Shown here: piece after piece, positions 8,848 to 17,387 of the stretch
Layout of the letters: every line of letters starts with the position of its first letter
How positions within the stretch are numbered: the stretch's first letter is position 1
NCBI RefSeq assembly: GCF_009363435.1
Contig: NZ_CP045354.1
Coordinates: 4,864,501-4,928,500, forward strand
Reading direction: 5' to 3'
Source of the DNA: Labrenzia sp. THAF82
GTDB lineage: Bacteria; Pseudomonadota; Alphaproteobacteria; Rhizobiales; Stappiaceae
DNA: 64,000 bases
The notes under the pieces: generated by a model
Seen by the model: the letters and a program-made list of their open reading frames with translations, nothing else
Database searches by the model: none
Told to the model about the DNA's origin: nothing
Program-made: the position numbers and the translations under genes

Positions 8848-9856
8848 TCTTGATCCTGCTTGCGGTACGCTGAACGATCAGTTCGGCCGGACCGCGACGT
8901 ATCTGCGCCTGTCTGTAACAGATCGATGTGACCTGCGATGCACCTATTGCATGGCAGAGAACATGACTTTCCTTCCACGCAAGGATCTGTTGTCGCTTGA
9001 AGAGCTTTATCGGCTTGCGACGATCTTCATCGGTCATGGCGTGCGCAAAATCAGACTGACTGGAGGAGAACCGCTTGTCCGCAAGAATGTGACCAGCCTG
9101 TTCAAGAACCTGTCCCAACATCTGGAAACAGGGGAACTTGATGAAGTCACCCTGACCACGAACGGATCACTATTGGCAGCTTACGCCGGTGAGCTTGTGG
9201 ATTGTGGTGTGCGCCGGGTCAATGTCTCTCTCGACACGTTAAATGCCGATAGATACAGAACCATCACGCGCTGGGGCAAAATCGAGCGCGTCTTCGCAGG
9301 ATTGGAGGCCGCAAAACGGGCCGGCCTGAAAGTCAAACTGAATGCCGTCGCCCAAAAAGGCGTCTTTGAGACCGAGCTCAATGACTTGATCCGTTTTGCC
9401 CATGAAAAGGATATGGATCTTACCCTCATTGAGGAAATGCCACTTGGCGGGGCTGCAGCGTGTCGCAGTCGAAGTTTCCTCTCTCTTGCGGAATTGCGCG
9501 GACGACTTGAAACGGAATGGACGCTCGAACCCTTGTCAGAGACGACCGGCGGTCCCGCAAGATATGTTCGGCTAAAGGAGACCGGCGGCAAGCTGGGGTT
9601 CATCACGCCGATGTCCTGCGACTTTTGCGCTGACTGCAACCGCATCCGGTTGAGCTGCACCGGCGATCTTTATACCTGTATGGGGCATGAAGGCGGCCTG
9701 GCTCTCAGGGAGCCTTTGCGTCAATCGAACGGCAACGAAAAAGTGGCGCAGCTCATTCGACAAAAGGTCTTCGACAAGCCACGCGGACATGCGTTTCAAA
9801 TCAACGACACCGGGGTTAGCGGAATCGTTCGCTCCATGTCGACCCTTGGGGGATAA
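8840..9856 (+). CDS. moaA: GTP 3',8-cyclase MoaA
   Basis: 338-aa radical-SAM enzyme for the first step of molybdopterin synthesis, GTP to 3',8-cyclo-GTP. The N-terminal SAM cluster motif is CDLRCTYC (CxxxCxxC, about residues 31-38), followed by LRLTGGEP-like residues (KIRLTGGEPLVR). The second, C-terminal cluster is in SCDFCADCNRIRLSCTGDL. GTP-binding arginines are expected there. The usual C-terminal GG is present (STLGG). It overlaps the DUF2478 gene and is followed 4 bases later by mogA. Its place in the iodate-reductase block fits supply of Mo-bisMGD to that enzyme; a housekeeping copy may exist elsewhere. Confidence 0.93.
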   Translation: MVSLDPACGTLNDQFGRTATYLRLSVTDRCDLRCTYCMAENMTFLPRKDLLSLEELYRLATIFIGHGVRKIRLTGGEPLVRKNVTSLFKNLSQHLETGELDEVTLTTNGSLLAAYAGELVDCGVRRVNVSLDTLNADRYRTITRWGKIERVFAGLEAAKRAGLKVKLNAVAQKGVFETELNDLIRFAHEKDMDLTLIEEMPLGGAAACRSRSFLSLAELRGRLETEWTLEPLSETTGGPARYVRLKETGGKLGFITPMSCDFCADCNRIRLSCTGDLYTCMGHEGGLALREPLRQSNGNEKVAQLIRQKVFDKPRGHAFQINDTGVSGIVRSMSTLGG

Positions 9857-9860
9857 GCCG

Positions 9861-10382
9861 ATGCGTATTGCCATTCTCGTGGTGTCGGACCGCGCCTCAA
9901 AGGGCGAGTACGAAGATCGGGGTGGACCGGCTATTCAGGCATGGCTGGAAAAGACCGTCACAACACCGTTTGAATGTGAAAGGATCATCATTCCGGATGG
10001 CTTTGAAAGCGTTCGCGACACATTGATCGACCTGTGCGATGCCAAGGCATTCGACATGGTGCTGACGACCGGTGGCACCGGTCCGGCTCCACGGGACCTT
10101 ACTCCGGAAGCAACACAAGCTGTCTTCACAAAAGAACTGCCGGGGTTTGGTGAGTTGATGCGCCGGCGCAGTCTGGACTTTGTGCCAACGGCTATCCTTT
10201 CCCGGCAAACAGCCGGAATTCGCGGCAAGACTTTTCTGCTCAATCTGCCTGGCTCACCTGGAAGCATCGATGTCTGTCTGATGGCGGTCTTTGCCGCAGT
10301 CCCCTATTGCCTTGACCTGATCGGTGCAGGTTACATCGAAACCGATCCATCTGTGTTGAAGGCTCACCGACCTGGCAAATAG
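9861..10382 (+). CDS. mogA: Molybdopterin adenylyltransferase (MogA/MoaB family)
   Basis: 173-aa protein of the MoCF_biosynth fold, which adenylates molybdopterin before metal insertion. Key blocks are VVSDRASKGEYEDRGGPAI at the start, VLTTGGTGPAPRDLTPEA in the middle and LLNLPGSPGSIDVCL. The ATG at 9861 is chosen because it begins the family homology, 4 bases after the moaA stop; the longer frame runs through moaA. In some species MoaB-type proteins replace MogA, and the sequence alone does not separate them. It is the last gene of a three-gene cofactor unit. Confidence 0.88.
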   Translation: MRIAILVVSDRASKGEYEDRGGPAIQAWLEKTVTTPFECERIIIPDGFESVRDTLIDLCDAKAFDMVLTTGGTGPAPRDLTPEATQAVFTKELPGFGELMRRRSLDFVPTAILSRQTAGIRGKTFLLNLPGSPGSIDVCLMAVFAAVPYCLDLIGAGYIETDPSVLKAHRPGK

Positions 10383-10396
10383 GTCCGGCTCGCATG

Positions 10397-10431
10397 TCAA
10401 AACGCCCGCGGTCCATTTTGGTCCGCGGGCG
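10397..10431 (-). terminator. Rho-independent terminator for the HEAT-repeat gene (possibly bidirectional)
   Basis: A 9-bp GC-only stem (CGCCCGCGG at 10403-10411, CCGCGGGCG at 10423-10431) lies between convergent genes. On the minus strand it is followed by GTTTTG, so it serves best as the end of the gene at 10453-12843. It may also stop transcription from mogA. Confidence 0.7.
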
Positions 10432-10452
10432 CATGCGTTTCGCATCGAAGGT

Positions 10453-12843
10453 TTATTCGGCCCGGGCCGTTTTGCCGAGATCAGCAAGAATTTCGAGCGC
10501 GATGATACGGCCTGCTCCACTGACTGCGCAGGCGTCTTGCAGCTTGGTCATGATGCTGGTGGTCAGATCACAAACCCCTCGTTTTCCGATAGCGGCCGAG
10601 AGCTCTGACCAGAGCGCGCCACTTTCTTTGAATGCAGCCTCGAACAGAGCATCGGCAGCGTCCCCATCGGCGGATGCACACATCCCTTTCAGGGCTGCGC
10701 GCCGTGTCGTTCGATCATCAGATCGAAGCAATTCACCAATTTGCGTCGGAAGAGTCTGCAATGTCATGCAAGCATTTAGTGCAGCCGCCTGATCGGCCGG
10801 GTCGTTGCCGCTGAGAGCTGCCTCAAAGCGCGGAGCCGCAACGGCGTCTGGTGCGAAGGACAAGAGATCGAGAAAGGCTGCCCTTGACGGTGCATAATTA
10901 TCTGGTGGCAAGTTCACAAGAAACGACCAATCCGCCTGAGACAGGGTTACGCCGTTGCCGCTTCGTGTCGCAAGCGCCGTCAAGGCAGCAACGCGCAATT
11001 CGTCGTCCCGGGACTCCATCGCCGCCAGCAAGACCGGTGTGAATACGGTCAGTTTTTGCTCGCCAATCAGCCTGACGGCAATTCTACGGATTTCCTGGGC
11101 CGCATTTGATGCAACGTCGGGCCGAACACGCTTCTTTTTCAATGTGGATTGCGCGAGTTCCAGAAACTTCAGGTCCTCGTCGGACAAGTCGATCTTCTCT
11201 TCCGCAAATTCAGCTTGTTCGACATCACCTTGCAGGATTGCTGCCAGCGTGCTTTGAGGGAATGCGACAATTTCAGCCGTCTCCTCAGATTGTTCGCCTT
11301 CACCCCTATCAAGGACAACACTTTGCGCTTGGGTTTGGTCGGCGTCTTCAGCGTCATCATTCTTGGGTTCCGGTTTGCGATAGTCGCTCAGTTTGACCGG
11401 CTCATCCGTCTCGTCCTGAGGAATAATGTTTCCATCCCGGTCCAACACGATACGGTTTTTCGTACCGCCGTCATCATCGCGTGCGCGCGCGCCAAACTGC
11501 TTCTGCTCCTCTTCTCCACCTTGCTTTTCTTCATTCTCGGTGTCCATTTCCTCAGACACCAGATCGCCTTGTGCAGCCAAAAGCAGAATAGCGGCAGCGT
11601 TATCGGCAACCTCGCCGTCGCCATCGGACAAGGCCGACACTGACGCAAGCGCGGAAAGTCGCACCATTTGGCTCTTTGAAGTTATCCCTTCAGCCAGATA
11701 CTCAAGGACCTCAGGCTTTTGGAAATAAGCGAGTGCCGACAATACAGACCGTTGAACTTCCGGTTTTGGGTTATGCGTCTTGATTTCCTGAAGTGCTTGA
11801 AACGCCTCTTCGCTTTTGCTGCGGCCCAGAACGTCAACCAGGGCGGATACAAAGTCTTCTCTTTCACCACGCAGTTTCGCACCGGTGAGATCGACAAGTT
11901 TGCCAAGTTGGGTTGATTTCAAGTTGCGTTCGCTCAGACGACGGATCGCGGCCAGCCTGACGGTTCTGTCGTCATCATGCACAACCAGATTGACCAGGTC
12001 ATCGACCGATATTGTGGGCGACTTTGCCGCTGTCATGGATCGAATGAGCGGAGACGGGTCTTCGATCAACTGAGCGTCAGACAAGGGGGCTCCGCGCTCC
12101 AACATGGTTTCGAGCGCGGCCAAACGCACATCGACACTCTTGTCCTGACACAATCCACCCAAGGCCTTCAAGGCATGGGGGTCAGAGGAGGTGCCAAGGG
12201 CACGGGCAGCCCGGGAGCGCTGACGTTCCGACGCGCTCTGCCCGGCATCGAGAAGCGCGAGGAACCCGGGGCGACCAAGACCGGCATAAGCCTCAAAGAC
12301 CTCGCGCCAGAGCTCTTGGCCAAATTCATCCTTTGCCGCCGTCATCAGATCATCGAGTGCTTCCTCGATCCCCAGGCGGCCGATCGTCCGGATCGCTTCC
12401 TTTTGAACGTCGAGCCAGTCATCCCAGTCGGCGTTTTCATCTTCCCAGGCAATTTCGTCGTCGAAACTTTCAACCGATAGCTTGCGCAAAAGCGGTGCCG
12501 CAAGCTCGCGGTCTTCCGCTTGAAGTCCGCTCAGTGCCGCAATCTTGGATTCGCTTACGGGATCGTTCCGAAGGCTCCAGAGGAAGGTCTCTCCCAATCC
12601 CTTCTCACCAAGCTTTACCAGCGTTTGCAGCGCGTCGCCCCGCACATCGGGGTCGTCATTCCGAGTTGCCTCCAGCAGCACATTGCGCGCTGACGGGAGC
12701 CCCCACTGACCAGCTGCCTTTATGGCCAGACACTGCTCTGCGGGCGAACCTGATTGCACGATTTGAAGCATGGTGTTTTCAAGATCGCTACCAAGTGCCA
12801 ACGCCTCAGGCTTCAAGGGAATCGAAGGTTTAGGCTGGGCCAT
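10453..12843 (-). CDS. HEAT-repeat protein of the iodate reductase locus
   Basis: 796-aa soluble protein without signal peptide or membrane helix. Repeated helical units of HEAT/PBS-lyase type are visible throughout: residues 30-60 (LAIKAAGQWG..ARNVLLEAT), DPDVRGDALQTLVKLGE, SVDVRLAALETMLERG, DRTVRLAAIRRLSERN, SQMVRLSALASVSAL, and at the C-terminus DELRVAALTALATRSG and DRTTRRAALKGM. A very acidic, low-complexity linker of about 110 residues (roughly 425-535) separates the two repeat blocks. It lies 94 bp behind the large subunit gene, with a terminator between, on the same strand. I do not know its function. A scaffold or chaperone for assembly of the molybdoenzyme is an inference from position. 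The ribosome site is poor. Confidence 0.75.
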   Translation of the reverse strand: MAQPKPSIPLKPEALALGSDLENTMLQIVQSGSPAEQCLAIKAAGQWGLPSARNVLLEATRNDDPDVRGDALQTLVKLGEKGLGETFLWSLRNDPVSESKIAALSGLQAEDRELAAPLLRKLSVESFDDEIAWEDENADWDDWLDVQKEAIRTIGRLGIEEALDDLMTAAKDEFGQELWREVFEAYAGLGRPGFLALLDAGQSASERQRSRAARALGTSSDPHALKALGGLCQDKSVDVRLAALETMLERGAPLSDAQLIEDPSPLIRSMTAAKSPTISVDDLVNLVVHDDDRTVRLAAIRRLSERNLKSTQLGKLVDLTGAKLRGEREDFVSALVDVLGRSKSEEAFQALQEIKTHNPKPEVQRSVLSALAYFQKPEVLEYLAEGITSKSQMVRLSALASVSALSDGDGEVADNAAAILLLAAQGDLVSEEMDTENEEKQGGEEEQKQFGARARDDDGGTKNRIVLDRDGNIIPQDETDEPVKLSDYRKPEPKNDDAEDADQTQAQSVVLDRGEGEQSEETAEIVAFPQSTLAAILQGDVEQAEFAEEKIDLSDEDLKFLELAQSTLKKKRVRPDVASNAAQEIRRIAVRLIGEQKLTVFTPVLLAAMESRDDELRVAALTALATRSGNGVTLSQADWSFLVNLPPDNYAPSRAAFLDLLSFAPDAVAAPRFEAALSGNDPADQAAALNACMTLQTLPTQIGELLRSDDRTTRRAALKGMCASADGDAADALFEAAFKESGALWSELSAAIGKRGVCDLTTSIMTKLQDACAVSGAGRIIALEILADLGKTARAE

Positions 12844-12871
12844 TTCAGAAGAACCTTTGTCGTTAAAATGC

Positions 12872-12910
12872 TTGGAAAAACAATAAGGCGGGAACTCTCG
12901 TCCCCGCCTT
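12872..12910 (-). terminator. Terminator after the iodate reductase large subunit gene
   Basis: An 8-bp stem (AAGGCGGG at 12885-12892 paired with CCCGCCTT at 12903-12910) is followed, on the minus strand, by ATTGTTTTT. It lies 28 bp after the large-subunit stop and before the HEAT-repeat gene, so the latter is expressed by read-through or from its own promoter. Confidence 0.75.
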
Positions 12911-12937
12911 GATCTTGATCAGTCTCTCGCAACGCCC

Positions 12938-15613
12938 TTAGGCGATGTCACGGCGTGCGAAGGACATTGAACGGTAGCTTGTTTTGTAGGGCGATGTGCC
13001 GATCTTACGGATCCGGCCGACGCCCATCTTGTAGTTGTAGTTACCGCTGATCCAGTCGACCACACGCCCGGACAAGGCGTTGGCTGGTTGAGCCGTGTGC
13101 AGGAAGTCCATGTAAAGGAGCCCCTTCTTCACGGCTGGTGTCACGATGGCGACAGCTGTGATCGCAGCTTCCGTCAACTCGATGTGACCATGCTCCATCA
13201 GTTTTTCGAACTGGAAGTCATCGCCTTCCACACCGATGATCGTGTCTTTCTGAACCGGAATCCGGTCAGAATAGAGCATGACATAATCGCCGTTCTCGAT
13301 GCCTCTGGCCGCCGCGTCATCGGGATGGATTTCCACCCAGTTTTCGGGCCAGCGTTGAACGATGTACGGACGACGGCGATCGTCGTAACCGGACTGCCAG
13401 CGCTCGTTGATACGACCAGACGTGACCCACAACTCATCGTCTTTCGGCTTCAGCCATGCCCAGTAGTCGGAGAACAGGCTCCAAGGTGACTTCTGGATGT
13501 TGCATTTGCCGGTCTGCGAGTTGAAATGGGTCAGTTTCTTGCCGAGGCGGTTTGCTCCGGACGGTCCGTCGGCTGGCAACTTGCGTTCAGTGTCATGCAG
13601 ACGCTTGGTACCGACCAGCGTGCCGTCGTCCTGCAGAAGGACCGGTCCCTGGATGCCGTTGGTGCCAAACTCCGCCAGTTTCTCGTGCAGGGTTTTGCCT
13701 TCACGTTGTGCGACAACCTTGACGTTAAAGAAATCCTTGCGGCTTCCTCGTGAGAAACGGGCACCTTCTTCAAGCACTTCGTTGGAGTTCTTCCAATCAA
13801 AGCCTTTGTAACCCATCGCGGTTGCCAGTTTGGCAATGATCCACCAATCCGGCTTGGCTTCACCCGGTGCATCGTAGAACTTCGGATAGAGCCGAATACG
13901 GCGCTCGCCATTAGCGCGGGTGAAGGTATCTTCACCCCAACCGGCAGCCGGGAAAACGATGTCGGCATAGCGTGCGCCGATCGGATCCACCAGATAGATA
14001 TCCTGGTTGACGACGACCATGCCACCACTGTCAACGCGCCGCTTCAGCGTATCGATGATCTCCTGCTTGTCGAACGAACGGATCTGATGCGGATTTTGCA
14101 CAGTCAGCTCGTTGAACTTCGCCGCAAGAGACTGCGATCCGCACATGGACTGTATCCAGGTGTTGCCGATCACGTGCGCAAAGCGCGTGTGGCCGGACAT
14201 CAGATACCGGTCCGTATCCATCGCACGGCGGCGGCGGCCAGGCAGTTTTTCAGGCGATTTGTTACGCGGGTATTTGCCGCCACGTAGACCACCACGCTGG
14301 TGACCACCAGCCCGGCCAATCACCTGCCCGGGACGTCCACCGGCCCCGACGATGATGCCGAGAGCGGAGATGGCCTGGGTGTTGCCGGTGTTGTTCGACC
14401 AGTAGAAGCCCTTTTCGATCATGACCGATGTCTTCGGACGTGATCCGTCTTCCTTCGGTTTCGCCATCCATTCTGCAGCGGTGTAGATCTTCTCAACGTC
14501 GATCTGGGCGATCTCGGCAGCCGTTTCCGGAGCGAACTCGTCCTGGGACAGGAGCCATTCTTTCCAGTCTTCAAAACCGGCGGTCTGGAACTTGCCCCAA
14601 GTGGTGCGCCACTGCCACGGCGTGTTGCGGGTGCCCTGACCGAAGCCTGACGAGCTTTCCCATTTGTTGTTGACCCATTTCTGGATCCAGTCGCTGTCTT
14701 CCCAGCCATTTTCCACGATGACGCGGGCGATGGCGTTGACCACCAGCAAGTCTGTGCCCGGCTGAATGTCGAGCCACATGCCGCCGTTCTTTTCGGCGTA
14801 GGCAATACCGCCGGTCTTGCGGGGAACCATGAAGATCGCTTTTTGACCATTCTGAATGCCCGGCATCATCCAGTCCGTAAACAGGATGGTCTTGGTTTCA
14901 TAAGGGTCGGTGCCGCAAACAAGCAGCGTTTCGGCGTCTCTCCAGTCTTCGTAAGATGGTCCGAAGTTATCGAAGCCCGCATCCCGGAAGCCGGGTGTGG
15001 ACGTCACGTCGGACGGCGTGTCGTGGAAGGTGAAATTGGCGGTGCTGACACTGTTCAGGGCGTATTTCGTGATGGCATATGTGTTTTCCATATAACCATA
15101 CGAGAATGTCTTGACGCAGTAGGCATTTTCACCGTGTGTCTTGATCACATGTTTGCCGACTTCCGCCGCGATTTCCATCGCGAAGTCCCAAGTTACCGGC
15201 ATCAGGACGCCGAACATGCGGATCATCGGAGACTTCAACCGGTCACGGGTCGGGGTCTGCGGATTGTAGACCTTCTGCGCCAGAGCCCCGCCGCGAATGG
15301 ATGAGTTGCCGAGAAGATTGACGTGCTCGGTATCCTTGTCGGGAATGATGATGACGTGATGTGGTTCGCCATCATGCAGCACGACATTGTACTGGTTGGG
15401 TGCAACCCAGGGGCCGAGCGGATCGACCGGGAAGTCGACGCCGAAAGCGTTTTCCTCGGCCTTCTCACCGCCAACCTTGCCGCCCTTGACCGGCCAGCGA
15501 TAGATCTTGTAACCGCAGGCGACAATGCAGTAGTCGCAAGCGGTCGAGATCACATCCGCATCCACCGGAGGCAGCGGAATATTCGTCTCTGGGATATAGT
15601 AGGGTGTGGACAT
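12938..15613 (-). CDS. idrA: Iodate reductase large (molybdopterin) subunit, arsenite-oxidase family
   Basis: 891-aa DMSO-reductase-superfamily catalytic subunit. CDYCIVACG gives Cys26, Cys29 and Cys33, and Ser104 lies at the place of the fourth ligand; this Cys3-Ser set is the [3Fe-4S] signature of arsenite oxidase AioA. Arg434 and His438 in GRAGGHQRGG match in spacing the substrate-site Arg and His of AioA. The residues that follow (QRGG) differ from the QEGY I recall for true arsenite oxidases. There is no signal peptide, as in AioA, which is exported with its Tat-tagged partner. The two di-heme peroxidase genes upstream are the hallmark of idrABP1P2, whose product reduces iodate in the periplasm. 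No ars or aioXSR genes are nearby. The alternative, arsenite oxidase, is less likely but only enzymology would settle it. Confidence 0.8.
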   Translation of the reverse strand: MSTPYYIPETNIPLPPVDADVISTACDYCIVACGYKIYRWPVKGGKVGGEKAEENAFGVDFPVDPLGPWVAPNQYNVVLHDGEPHHVIIIPDKDTEHVNLLGNSSIRGGALAQKVYNPQTPTRDRLKSPMIRMFGVLMPVTWDFAMEIAAEVGKHVIKTHGENAYCVKTFSYGYMENTYAITKYALNSVSTANFTFHDTPSDVTSTPGFRDAGFDNFGPSYEDWRDAETLLVCGTDPYETKTILFTDWMMPGIQNGQKAIFMVPRKTGGIAYAEKNGGMWLDIQPGTDLLVVNAIARVIVENGWEDSDWIQKWVNNKWESSSGFGQGTRNTPWQWRTTWGKFQTAGFEDWKEWLLSQDEFAPETAAEIAQIDVEKIYTAAEWMAKPKEDGSRPKTSVMIEKGFYWSNNTGNTQAISALGIIVGAGGRPGQVIGRAGGHQRGGLRGGKYPRNKSPEKLPGRRRRAMDTDRYLMSGHTRFAHVIGNTWIQSMCGSQSLAAKFNELTVQNPHQIRSFDKQEIIDTLKRRVDSGGMVVVNQDIYLVDPIGARYADIVFPAAGWGEDTFTRANGERRIRLYPKFYDAPGEAKPDWWIIAKLATAMGYKGFDWKNSNEVLEEGARFSRGSRKDFFNVKVVAQREGKTLHEKLAEFGTNGIQGPVLLQDDGTLVGTKRLHDTERKLPADGPSGANRLGKKLTHFNSQTGKCNIQKSPWSLFSDYWAWLKPKDDELWVTSGRINERWQSGYDDRRRPYIVQRWPENWVEIHPDDAAARGIENGDYVMLYSDRIPVQKDTIIGVEGDDFQFEKLMEHGHIELTEAAITAVAIVTPAVKKGLLYMDFLHTAQPANALSGRVVDWISGNYNYKMGVGRIRKIGTSPYKTSYRSMSFARRDIA

Positions 15614-15624
15614 TATCGGTCTCC

Positions 15625-16221
15625 TCAGCCCTTGAGATTGTCGTAACGGCCATAGATCAGGCCGAACATTCCAACGGCATAGATGTCATCTCCATCCAGC
15701 TCGAGCAGCACCTGAGGCAGGCTCTGGTAAGCTTGTCCGGAAATGAAAATACCGTGGCGCGTCAGATCGAATGTGGTCAGGTGCAACGGGCACGGCCCCA
15801 GCACCTTGTCCTCGGATTTGTAAGTGCCTTGAAGCGGTCCGCCCTGGTGAGTACAGGTGTAGTTGAAGGCAACCACATCCTTGTTGGGACCGATCCCGCC
15901 GCCGGCTTCACGGCCGAGCTTGACCAGCATGGATTCCGAATAGGCACCATCATCCGGATAGGTGAAGTCGAGAGGCTCATCCTCTTTCAGCTCCGAGAGC
16001 TTGCCGATCAGCTTGCGTTCGTAGGTCGAAACCACCGCCGGAACCTTTGCAGACGAAGGGCCTGCCTTCAGAGCGACCATGACCGTGAACGTGGTGATGC
16101 CCGACGTCAGAAGAAACTGACGTCTGTTCATGAGGCACCGCTTGCCTGTCTTGGCAACGTCCTTCGGGCCGTTTATGGCTTCGATCAGGGCCGGATCGAT
16201 CGGTTTTTGATGTTTCGTCAT
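15625..16221 (-). CDS. idrB: Iodate reductase small Rieske subunit
   Basis: 198-aa periplasmic iron-sulfur subunit that passes electrons to the molybdenum subunit. A twin-arginine signal is visible (NRRQFLLTSG, Arg33-Arg34, then a hydrophobic stretch and a cleavage region near SSAKV). The Rieske ligands are Cys123 and His125 in YTCTHQGG and Cys144 and His147 in GPCPLHLTTFDL. The cysteine pair that forms the disulfide in classical Rieske proteins is replaced by Gly and Leu. It starts 11 bases after the peroxidase gene stop and ends 11 bases before the large subunit, so the four genes form one operon. Homology is to AioB; the iodate assignment comes from the whole cluster. Confidence 0.8.
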   Translation of the reverse strand: MTKHQKPIDPALIEAINGPKDVAKTGKRCLMNRRQFLLTSGITTFTVMVALKAGPSSAKVPAVVSTYERKLIGKLSELKEDEPLDFTYPDDGAYSESMLVKLGREAGGGIGPNKDVVAFNYTCTHQGGPLQGTYKSEDKVLGPCPLHLTTFDLTRHGIFISGQAYQSLPQVLLELDGDDIYAVGMFGLIYGRYDNLKG

Positions 16222-16232
16222 AATCCGTCTCC

Positions 16233-17375
16233 TTAGTTCGAAGCCGCCGGAAGGACGTCGTATTCGGGAAGCTCTGGCTCCTCCATCACGATACGTTCAC
16301 CGGAAAGGCTTTCCAGGAAGGCCAGCAGATCGGCTTTTTCGTCGTCATTGAGGCCGAGAGGTTTGATGAGCTCACTCTTGGTTTCAGCGAACTCGTTTTC
16401 ACCGCCACCCTGGTTGTAGAACTCGATGACGTCTTCCAGCGTTTCGATCATGCCGTTGTGCATGTATGGTGCTGTGTACTTTGTGTAGCGCAGCGACGGG
16501 ACGCGGAACTTGCCGAGATGGTTCTTGTCCTTCGCACGGAAGTAGACACCCGGATCGTCCTTGAAGGTCCGGTACATTTCTTCCGTCGATCCCTTCGCAT
16601 AAAGCTCATAGCGGAAGGTGATCTGGGCAAGCTCGTCAGTTTCCCAGCCATCATAGGCCGGAACGCCGAGGTTGTAGTATTTCTGGTTGCTCAGCAATGC
16701 TCCATTGTGACACTGGGAACAGCCTGCCTTGCCGGTGAACAGTTCCAGACCCCGCTTTTGAGCATCGTCCAGAGCCGCATCATCGCCGCGCATATAGTTG
16801 TCGAATGGCGTGTCTGTTTGAACAAGTGTGCGCTCAAATGCGGCAATTGCCATCCAGGCGTGGCTCAGGCGCGGATATTCGGTTCCAAAGACGTCCTTGA
16901 ACCGTTCACGATATTCCGGCACGAAAGCCAGGCGAGCTTCGAGCATGTCATCTTCGCCATTCCCGGCGACTGCCCCTTTGGCTGCCGATTTAGCCTGTGC
17001 CTCCAGCGACTTGGAGGATCCTGCCCAGAAGAGGTTGCCGTAATAGGCCGAGTTGATGATTGTCTGGGAGTTCCGCCAGTGAACCGTGCCTGGATATCCA
17101 AGCGAGATCTTGTCGGGGAAGTCCCACCCGGCATCGGGCAGGTGGCATGCCGAGCATGGCATTGCGCTGTTACCGGAAAGACGCGGATCGAAAAACAGCA
17201 TCTTGCCGAGTTCGATCTTCTCAGGTGTTTGCGGGTTGTCTGCCGGAATGGGCGGATCACCCAGCGGCGCAAGGTCTGCCGGCCGATCGGCGGCAATTGC
17301 TCCGGTGGCGATTGCAAGCACTGATGCACCTGCGAGAGCCCATGCGGAGACGGTTTTCTTCATGGCTTTTGACAT
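16233..17375 (-). CDS. Di-heme cytochrome c peroxidase-like protein of iodate reductase cluster
   Basis: 380-aa exported protein of the MauG/cytochrome c peroxidase family (IdrP type). The N-terminus is a Sec signal peptide (KKTVSAWALAGASVLAIATG, cleavage near AIAAD). Two c-type heme sites are CSACH (about residue 80) and CSQCH (about residue 225). The typical C-terminal block reads FRVPSLRYTKYTAPYMHNG. The start at 17375 follows GAGGAGA, which overlaps the stop of the previous gene. In known iodate reducers two such proteins, IdrP1 and IdrP2, accompany IdrAB and are proposed to remove hydrogen peroxide or a reactive iodine intermediate formed during iodate reduction. I cannot say from sequence alone which of the two it is. 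Confidence 0.78.
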   Translation of the reverse strand: MSKAMKKTVSAWALAGASVLAIATGAIAADRPADLAPLGDPPIPADNPQTPEKIELGKMLFFDPRLSGNSAMPCSACHLPDAGWDFPDKISLGYPGTVHWRNSQTIINSAYYGNLFWAGSSKSLEAQAKSAAKGAVAGNGEDDMLEARLAFVPEYRERFKDVFGTEYPRLSHAWMAIAAFERTLVQTDTPFDNYMRGDDAALDDAQKRGLELFTGKAGCSQCHNGALLSNQKYYNLGVPAYDGWETDELAQITFRYELYAKGSTEEMYRTFKDDPGVYFRAKDKNHLGKFRVPSLRYTKYTAPYMHNGMIETLEDVIEFYNQGGGENEFAETKSELIKPLGLNDDEKADLLAFLESLSGERIVMEEPELPEYDVLPAASN

Positions 17376-17387
17376 GATCCTGTCTCC

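Noticed and set aside
12938..16221. Arsenite oxidase (aioAB) as the name for the molybdoenzyme pair
   Set aside because: The two subunits do belong to that family. The two adjoining di-heme peroxidases and the absence of any arsenic genes favour iodate reductase, so the arsenite reading is kept only as an alternative.
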